NCBI RefSeq assembly: GCF_009905375.1
Contig: NC_133655.1
Location: 39,339,593-39,403,592, forward strand
DNA length: 64,000 nt
Reading direction: 5' to 3'
Source: Apium graveolens
Lineage: Eukaryota > Streptophyta > Magnoliopsida > Apiales > Apiaceae
Shown: positions 56,419 through 64,000 of the stretch, piece by piece
How positions within the stretch are numbered: position 1 is the first letter of the stretch
Layout: each line of letters opens with the position of its first letter
Program-made: the position numbers and the translations under genes
Notes under the pieces: generated by a model
The model's input: only the letters and a program-made list of their open reading frames with translations
Told to the model about the DNA's origin: nothing
The model's database searches: none

Positions 56419-57021
56419 TGCTTATCAGAATTTATGCTGTTATCAGAGTATTTCTCTAGTAATCAGAGAATGTGAAAAGTCACCAAGAAAATTTTATTTG
56501 CTTTTCTAATGCATATTACTTAATACCAGCAATACACTTGGGTATTCCCTTCCACATACATTTTTCTCTAGATTTCAAAGGAGTACCTGATATTTATTTC
56601 TTTTCTTTTCTTTTTCTTTTGATAAGTGAGGCTTATCAGCACTTAGTACATCCATAAGATTTACCAACATCAGAACTTAACAGATAAGAAGCACTATTCT
56701 AGTTTTTGACTTAGTAATAAGATACACAAAGTAAACCTAACCAAGCTCAATATCAGAATTTGCTTGTGTTAAAAGATTTCCACATAAACAATTACTTCAA
56801 ACATGGGATCTTTAGTATATTAAAGACTACTAGGTCAGCATCTAGCACAATTATCCTCATTGGATTGAATAGTCACAGAAACATTCATATCACTATCAGA
56901 GTTTAGAAATTCATATCAGACAACAATCAACACTTAGTAAATTTCAATTTAAGCACAGATTACATAAAGATAGTAATATATGTAAATACTGATCATAAAG
57001 TCTGATGTATCAGAACATAAA
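56419..57021 (-). other. Element A: pol-ORF3 spacer, pol-proximal part
   Basis: Non-coding remainder of the spacer, on the other side of G2. It carries further ATCAGAACTT-like motifs (about 56425, 56670, 56752, 56897 and 57010). Confidence 0.7.
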
Positions 57022-60000
57022 CTAGGCAGATTTAGAGAAAGAACATGAAACCATTCCAAGTTCATTTACCAATCTTGTAAAGGTAGCTTCACATAGTGGT
57101 TTTGTGAAGATATCTGCTAGCTGTTGATATGTTGGAACAAAATACAATTCCACTGTACCTTCCATCACATGCTCCCTTATGAAGTGGTACCTAATGCTGA
57201 TGTGCTTTGTCATTGAGTGTTGAACTGGATTACCTGTCATAGCAATAGCACTTTGATTATCACAGTAAATAGGGATTTTAGAAAATTCTAACCCATAATC
57301 CTGTAACTGATTCTTCATCCAAAGAATCTGTGCACAACAGCTTCCTGCAGCAATGTACTCTGCTTTTAAAGTTGATGTGGAAATTGACTTTTGTTTCTTG
57401 CTAAACCAAGAAACTAATCTGCCTTCAAGAAATTGGCAGCTTCCACTTGTGTTTTTCCTGTCGATTTTGCACCCTGCAAAATCTACATATGAGTAACCTA
57501 TTAGTTTAAAATCTGATTCCCTAAGATACCACAATCCCAGATCAGCTGTACCCTTAAGGTACTTGAAAATTCTTTTCATAACTATTAAGTGAGGCTCTGT
57601 TGGATCTGCTTGAAATCTTGCACAAAGACAGGTAGCATACATGATATCAGGTCTACTTGCAGTTAGATAGAGTAGTGAGCCAATCATACCTCTGTAATCA
57701 GTAATATCTACTGATGTACCAATATCCTTATCCAATTTTGTTGCAGTGGCCATATGAGTGGATGCACTTGAACTGTCTTGCATTCCAAATTTCTTCAACA
57801 AATTTCTGGTGTACTTAGATTGACAAATAAAAGTTCCTTCTTCATTTCGCTTAACTTGAAGGCCCAGAAAATAACTAAGTTCTCCCATCATACTCATTTG
57901 ATATCTTGACTGCATTAGCTTAGCAAACCTTTTACAAAGTCTATCATTTGTAGAACCAAAAATGATATCATCAACATATATCTGCACCAAAAGTAAGTCA
58001 TTTCCATGGTTGAGATAGAATAGTGTTTTATCAATAGTCCCTCTGTTTAATCCACTTTCCAGAAGAAACTGAGCTAAGTCTCATCCCATGCACTTGGAGC
58101 TTGCTTAAGGCCATAAAGTGCTTTATCAAGCCTGTAGACATGATTGAAAAATTTGGGATCTACAAATCCTCGAGGTTGTTCAACATATACTTCCTCTCCC
58201 AATTCTCCATTAAGAAAAACACTTTTCACATCCATTTGAAAGACTTTAAACTTCTTGTGAGCAGCAAAAGCCAAAAATATTCTTATGGCTTCCAATCTAG
58301 CAACTGGTGCAAATGTGTCATCATAATCAATTCCCTTCTGTTGAGAATATCCTTTTACAACTAGCCTTGCTTTATTCCTTGTAATTATGCCATCACTATC
58401 AGTTTTGTTTCTGAACACCTATTTTGTACCAACAACTGATTTGTTCTTTGGTCTTGGTACTAGGGTCCGGAATTTATTTCTTTCAAATTCATTTAACTCT
58501 TCCTGCATTGCTTGCACCCAATCAGCATCTTGAAGAGCTTCTTCCACTTTCTTTGGTTCAGCCTGAGAAAGAAAAGAATGATAGAGACATTCATTTGATG
58601 TTGTTGTTCTAGTTCTCATACCTGCTTCAGGATCTCCAATTATCAAATCAGGTGTATGTGCTTTAGTCCGCTTCCTTGCAGATGGAAGGTTATCTCTAGA
58701 ACTGGATGCTCCCCCATGATCCATGCTGTCTCCACCAACATTTTCTGAAGCTCCCCCTGAAATTATGCTCTCTGAGTTGGATTCTTCAGAATTTTAGTTT
58801 CCAGAATTATCAGAACTTGGCCCATCAGAACTTGGTGAATCAGAATTTGAGTTTCCAGAATTATCAGAACTTGGCCCATCAGAACTTGATAAATCAGAAC
58901 TTGAAGAGCCTGTTCTAGGATCTAATGCTTCTTGAGATGTGGTTGGATCTTCAATATGCTCCCCATGCACAGGTGCATTTTCCTTTGGCGTAGTCACCAC
59001 AGTTTCAATAACATCAGAGTTTAACCCATCAGAGTTTGCAGTATCAGGATTTAGACTATAAGAATTTACAGAATCAGAATTTAAAGCTTCATTCTCAAAT
59101 CTCAGCTGATCATGATCATTGAAATCTTCAAGTCCAGTAATCTTCTTATCATCAAAAGAGACATTGATAGATTCCATGACAACCCTTGTTCTTAAATTGT
59201 AGACTCTGAAGGCTTTTGTGGAAAGTGGATATCCAACAAAAATTCCTTCATCAGCTTTTAGATCAAATTTAGATAGTTGTTCAAGATGAGTCTTAAGAAC
59301 AAAACACTTGCATCCAAATACATTAAAGTACTTCATATTTAGCTTCTTTTTCTTCACCATCTCATATGGTGTCTTTCCATGCTTGTTGATAAGTGTTGCA
59401 TTCTGAGTAAAACAAGCAGTCTGCACAGCTTCAGCCCAAAAGTAGGTTGGTAACTTTGCTTCATCAAGCATAGTTCATGCAGCTTCAATAAGAGTTCTAT
59501 TCTTTCTTTCAACAACTCCATTTTTCTGTGGAGTTCCAGGAGCAGAAAATTCCTGCTTTATTACATGGTCTTTGCAGAACTCTTCCATAATCATATTATT
59601 GAACTCAGTGTCATTATCACTTCTTATGATTTTCACAGAGTCTTTGACCATTTTATCCAGTTGTTTGACATGATCAATCAAGATAGATGCAGTTTCACTT
59701 TTTGTGTGCAAGAAAAACACCCATGTGTATCTGGTAAACTCATCTACTATGACCATAGCATATTTCTTCTTTGCAATAGACATAACATTTACTGGACCAA
59801 ATAGATCAACATGTAGTAGGTGATAAGCCTCAAGAATTGAAGATTCATTCTTGCTCTTGAATGAAGATTTTCTTTGTTTTGCCATTTGACATGAATCACA
59901 AAGGCCATCAGGAGCAAATACTGATTTTGGCAGTCCTCTCACAAGATCTTTCTTGACTAGTTCATTTATATTGCTGAAATTTAAATGAGAGAGTTTCTTG

Positions 60001-60228
60001 TGCCAATCCCAGCTTTCTTCAATTGATGCTCTATTTAACAGACAGATTGCAGAACCATCAGAACTTGTTGAAAGCTTGGCTTCATAAATGTTACCATAAC
60101 TGTATCCCTTTAGAACAACTTCGCCTGTAGATTTGCTTACAACTTCACAGTGTTCTTCAAAGAAATCCACATGATAACCTCTGTCACAGATTTGACTAAC
60201 ACTCAGCAGATTATGTTTAAGTCTTGAG
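57022..60228 (-). pseudogene. pol: Element A: copia pol (IN-RT-RH), 5' part cut off by element F
   Basis: Minus strand. Block 60170-59475 holds the GAG-pre-integrase motif (WHKKLSHLNF), LLHVDLFGPVN, IIRSDNDTEF and GVVERKNRTL; 59471-58794 is the integrase C-terminus and a Ser/Asp-rich linker; 58724-58074 is the RT N-terminus; 57990-57022 has the YVDD at 57967-57978 and all of RNase H (GYSYVDFAGCKIDRKNTSGS, STLKAEYIAAGS), ending MVSCSFSKSA. Lesions: stops near 59472, 58796 and 58419 and a one-base frameshift near 58073. Sequence upstream of 60170 still encodes LKHNLLSVSQICDRGYHV to 60228, where the LTR of F begins. Gag and protease are outside the window. Domain order and type match element C. 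Confidence 0.9.
58796..59085 (-). repeat. ATCAGAACTT repeats inside the integrase-RT linker of element A
   Basis: On the plus strand the units read TCAGAACTTGGCCCA, TCAGAACTTGGTGAA and variants (tcagaattt, tcagagttt), including two near-identical 48-60 bp blocks (about 58800-58850 and 58860-58895). In the reading direction they encode a Ser/Asp/Asn-rich linker (SSSDGPSSDNSGNSNSDSPS). The 10-bp core is the one seen in this element's LTR and spacer. Confidence 0.75.
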
Positions 60229-61324
60229 TGTTGGGAACCACGGACTTAGGGTGTTACTACATTATACGATAAAGATTGCGAAAAGAGGATTACCTTGTTA
60301 ATGGTTGATTCCACGCTCTTCTATTGTATTCCCAAATTCCCTTGAGCGAAGTGTGGCCTCCATCTTCTCAAGTTATTCTCTCTTCTTGCTCCTTGGTGGC
60401 TACAATATGTTTTCACACACTTGCCAAGCAAGAAGAGAATAAGAATATATATAAGCTACAATAGGGACCATGGATAATTAGGTTGGGCCTTCTAATTACA
60501 TCTTGAGCCTAGCCCAATGTAATTAAATATTAATTCAATCCACTAAAGAATTAATATTTGCACTACCTTTCCTAATACCGTAATTTAATTAATTCGGTTC
60601 CAATATTATTTGCTTATTAAATTCCCCATGTTTAAAATATCATATGTCCATTAATTAAATAAATTACTGATAATTTATTTAATTAATATCTTTTATCCTT
60701 GATCATCCACTCAACCTTTATTTAATTATGCCAAAATAAATTCCACCTGCAGGGTTTCTCATAATTAAATCTTTTTGAGCTTTCAAGGGGACATCATTAA
60801 CCCGAATATTATCAGGACATAGATTCCTTCAATAAATAATATCCACCATGTATATAATTCCATCACCCAAAATATAATGATATAATTCAAAAGAATTATT
60901 TCGTATATAAATCAAAGCATGTAAATAATATACACGTGTCAATTACTATTTCCGGATTAAGAACCTAAGCATTAATAATAACATAGAATCTTAGTTCTCC
61001 TTCTTAATCAGTATTAAGGGAACAATTCTAAATTTGATCCTGTTCAATATACACAAAGTATACTAGTATTATTTATTAGTCAATATAAACTAATCTAAAT
61101 AATACTACAGCCATACCAGTGGATTGTCCAACACCACCTATGCTGTGAACCTTATTATATTATATAACCGTATTTAACAATCTAATATTCTGTATCCCAT
61201 TTGATACTAGATTGTTCACAATATATAATATTAGACAACATGTAAACATTCAAATGATTTTCAAATAAACTGGCCAGAAATAAATGTACATACTTTAAAT
61301 AAATATTTTCAGTATACACTAACA
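60229..61324 (-). mobile_element. Element F: 3' LTR (1,096 bp)
   Basis: On the plus strand it runs TGTTGGGAACCACGG to AGTATACACTAACA; on the minus strand this is TGTTAGTGTATACTG to GGTTCCCAACA, preceded by a PPT. Left flank TTGAG (60224-60228) is the presumed target duplication in A's pol; its partner is outside the window. Confidence 0.85.
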
Positions 61325-61338
61325 ATCTCCCACTTATA
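61325..61338 (-). promoter_or_regulatory. Element F polypurine tract
   Basis: Minus strand TATAAGTGGGAGAT immediately before the LTR; the same type as in element E (CAAGTGGGAGAT). Confidence 0.85.
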
Positions 61339-61426
61339 CTCAAAATAGTCTATGTGTACATCAGTATTTATTTAATCCACTATTACATAAAAATCTATGT
61401 GTCCATCCATCTGACTCCTATCACTT

Positions 61427-64000
61427 CTACATGCTTGTAAAAACCTTGGTTGGCAAGCTCTTTGTGAAAGGATCTGATCGGTTGTCTTCTGATGATATGT
61501 GAGCCACAACTATATCCCCTCGCTTTACGATTCCTCGTATGAGATGATACTTACGTTCAATATGTTTAGCTGCCTTGTGGTCTCATGGTTCCTTTGAATT
61601 TGCCACAACACCAGTGTTATCACAATACACCGTCAAGCTCCTAGGCAAATTAGGTACCACATCTAAGTCCAAAAGGAAGTTCCTGAACCATACAGCCTCC
61701 TTGGCAGCCTCAGAGGCCGCCACGTACTCGGCCTCCATGGTGGAGTCTGCAATGCATTTCTGCTTTACACTCCTCCATATAACGGCTCCACCTCCCAAAG
61801 TAAAAACATATCCCGAGGTTAATTTCCTCTTATCCCTATCTGATTGGAAATCTGAATCAGTATATCCCAAAGGAAATAGATCTGAGGCCTTATAAATTAA
61901 CATATACTCCTTAGTCCTTCTCAGGTACTTGAGTATAGTTTTTACTGCACTCCAATGTTCCTGACCTGGGTTCGACTGATATCTACTAACCATGCCTACA
62001 GCAAAGCAGATATCAGGCCTCGTACATAACATAACATACATTAAGCTTCCACATACTGAAGCATAAGGAACTGCTTTCATGCTCTCTATATCCTTAGGTG
62101 TCGAAGGACACTGCTTCTTAGATAGAGCAACTCCATGCTTAAAAGGTAAAAAACCTTTCTTGGAGTTCTGCATGTTAAAATGAGCTAATACTTCATCAAT
62201 GTAGGGCTCTTGAGATAAAGCCAACATCCTTTTCTTGCGATCCCTTATAACTTTGATCCCAAAGATGTATGCCACTTCACCTAAGTCCTTCATGTCAAAT
62301 TGTTTGAACAACCATGCCTTTACTGATAACAACATCTCAACATTGTTTCCAATGAGTAAAATATCATCTACATATAGTACTAGAAAAACCACTGCATTAC
62401 CTTCACTTCTCTTATACACGCACGATTCGCTTGGACTTTGATCAAATCCATATGACTGGACTGCCTGATCAAAATGAATATTCCAGTCTCTAGAAGCTTG
62501 TTTAAGTCCATAAATAGACCTCTTAAGCTTACATACCAGATGCTCTTGGCCTTCCTTAATAAATCCTTTTGGTTGCTGCATATAGATGGTTTCTTCAAGA
62601 CTTCCATTAAGAAAAACTGTCTTGACATCCATTTGCCAAATCTCATAATCGAGATGAGCTGCTGTAGATAAAAGAATACGGATTGACTTAAGCATGACTA
62701 CCGGTGAAAAGGTTTCCTCATAATCGATACCTTCTTTCTGAGTATACCCTTTCGCAACAAGTCTTGCTTTCCAGGCTTTCACCTTTTTATCTAATCCCCT
62801 CTTTTTCTTGTAGATCCACTTACATCCAATAGGTTTTATACCTTTGGGTGGTTCCACGAGCTCCCAGACCTGATTAGAATACATTGATTCTATCTCAGAT
62901 TCCATCGCCTTTTGCCAAAGATCTGCATCTTTGTCTTGTACTGCCTCTTCGTATGAACGGGGATCATCATCATGTTCACCAGGGACAAAGTCTGAAGACT
63001 CTCCCAAAAACATGAATCTATCAGGCTGTTGAACAACCCTCCCACTACGACGAGGCAATGGTACGGTATTAGTGACAGGTTGTACATTATGTTGTGGTTG
63101 TTCTACTTGTACTACAGCTTCATGGGTATTATTTGTCCCTCCCACTAGTTCCTCTAAAATGACACTACTCATGGGTTTGTGATTCATTATATAGTCCTCC
63201 TCCAAGAATCTTGCATTGGTGCTAACAATGACATCCCGATTCTTCGGACTATAAAATAAATATCCTTTTGTTCCCATAGGGTAGCCTACAAACAACCTTA
63301 CTTCTGTATGAGATTCTAACTTAGTCGCGTTCTTGTTCAGCACATGTGCTGGACAACCCCATATTCGAATATGTCTTAGACTCGGTTTATCCTCGGTCCA
63401 CAATTCTAAGGGGGTTTTAGGAACCGACTTAGAAGGTACTAAGTTCAGAAGATAAGCTGTTGTCTCTAAGGCATGTCCCCAAAATGACTTGGGTAAATCC
63501 GAATAACTCATCATCGATCTAACACTCTCTAAAAGAGTCTGGTTCCTTCTCTCTGCTACACCGTTCTGCTGGGGTGTGCCTGGTGCAGTTAACTGGGATT
63601 CTATCCCATTTTCTGATAAATATTCCCTAAATTCTCCAAGCAAGTATTCGCCACCACGATCTGATCGTAGTGACTTGATACTTTTATTAAGTCGCTTCTC
63701 CGTTTTAGCTTTGTACTCTTTGAACTTATCAAAGCACTCAGACTTACGGTGCAACAAATAAACGTACCCATATCTAGAATAATCATCAATGAAAGTGACG
63801 AAATATTCATAACCACCTCTTGCTTGGATATTCATGGGTCCACATAAATCAGAGTGAACCAATTCTAACAGTTGTTTGGCTCTATTCCCTTTTGCCTTGA
63901 AAGGCCTATTAGTCATTTTACCTTCCAAGCAGGATTCACAAACTGGAAATGGCTCCACTGCCAATGAGCTTAAAGGCCCGTCTACTACCAGTCTTTGAAT
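61427..64000 (-). pseudogene. pol: Element F: copia pol (IN-RT-RH), one visible stop, runs off window
   Basis: A 793-codon open frame (63964-61583) extends in phase to the window edge. A TGA at 61583-61585 sits where the family has an arginine (CGA to TGA), and the same frame goes on (HKAAKHIERKYHLI, SSEDNRSDPFTKSLPTKVF) to TAG at 61427. GAG-pre-integrase zinc-binding CESCLEGKM; integrase [17 protein letters not shown] and [15 protein letters not shown]; linker [27 protein letters not shown] and YVDD at 62363-62374; RNase [21 protein letters not shown] and [11 protein letters not shown]. It belongs to the Tork/Angela-like copia group and is the best-preserved coding region of the window. Its gag and 5' LTR lie outside. 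It inserted after element A. Confidence 0.93.

Larger units (their letters stand above)
24428..60228 (-). mobile_element. Element A: Sirevirus-like copia, split by two Gypsy insertions (3' part)
   Basis: Three blocks belong together on the minus strand: 60228-56414 (pol and spacer), 43697-40414 (spacer and ORF3 N-part) and 26761-24428 (ORF3 C-part, PPT, 3' LTR). The interruptions G2 and G1 are each flanked by perfect 5-bp duplications (ATGAC, TCTAC), so removing each insert with one duplication restores continuity. Gag and the 5' LTR lie beyond copia F at the right. Without the inserts, about 9.4 kb of A is visible. Confidence 0.85.

Overview
The window is plant nuclear DNA made almost entirely of nested LTR retrotransposons. 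I find no cellular protein gene, no tRNA or rRNA gene and no prokaryotic feature. Ty1-copia elements with a large third ORF, Tekay-type chromovirus LTRs of 3.4-3.8 kb, initiator-Met primer sites and AT-rich intergenic sequence all point to a eudicot. The third-ORF type suggests an asterid, perhaps Apiaceae; that taxonomic guess is weak.

Layout. (1) 1-1308: minus-strand Sirevirus-like copia fragment 'D' (end of pol, spacer, start of ORF3). (2) 1309-about 1640: unassigned junction. (3) about 1640-13740: plus-strand Sirevirus-like element 'C' (5' LTR, PBS, gag, pol, repeat-rich spacer, ORF3), badly decayed and without a 3' LTR. (4) 13741-17093: inverted solo Gypsy LTR. (5) 17094-21610: decayed copia 'E' without a 5' LTR, with a 1.66-kb 3' LTR. 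(6) 21611-24427: 3' part of Sirevirus-like element 'B' (ORF3 end, PPT, first 62 bp of its LTR). (7) 24428-60228: minus-strand Sirevirus-like element 'A', inserted in B's LTR and itself split by two complete Tekay-type Gypsy elements, 'G1' (26762-40413, TSD TCTAC) and 'G2' (43698-56413, TSD ATGAC). (8) 60229-64000: minus-strand copia 'F', inserted in A's pol and running off the window. Every coding region has stops or frameshifts; F and G2 are best preserved.

Order of events by nesting: B is older than A, and A is older than G1, G2 and F. E also sits in B. The solo LTR has different flanks (C on the left, E on the right) and no matching target duplication, which suggests that recombination deleted the sequence between C and E.

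Most interesting signals. First, in the Sirevirus-like elements the spacer between pol and ORF3 looks like an internal promoter: element-specific repeat arrays followed by a TATA box in front of ORF3. In A and C the same motif also sits in the LTR. Second, both G1 and G2 carry an extra ORF ('ORF0') between PBS and gag, flanked by good splice-site candidates. In G1 a short LTR ORF begins MARLKQTQRKSVGSAPR, closely resembling the histone H3 tail, and could be spliced in frame to ORF0. These are inferences from sequence alone.
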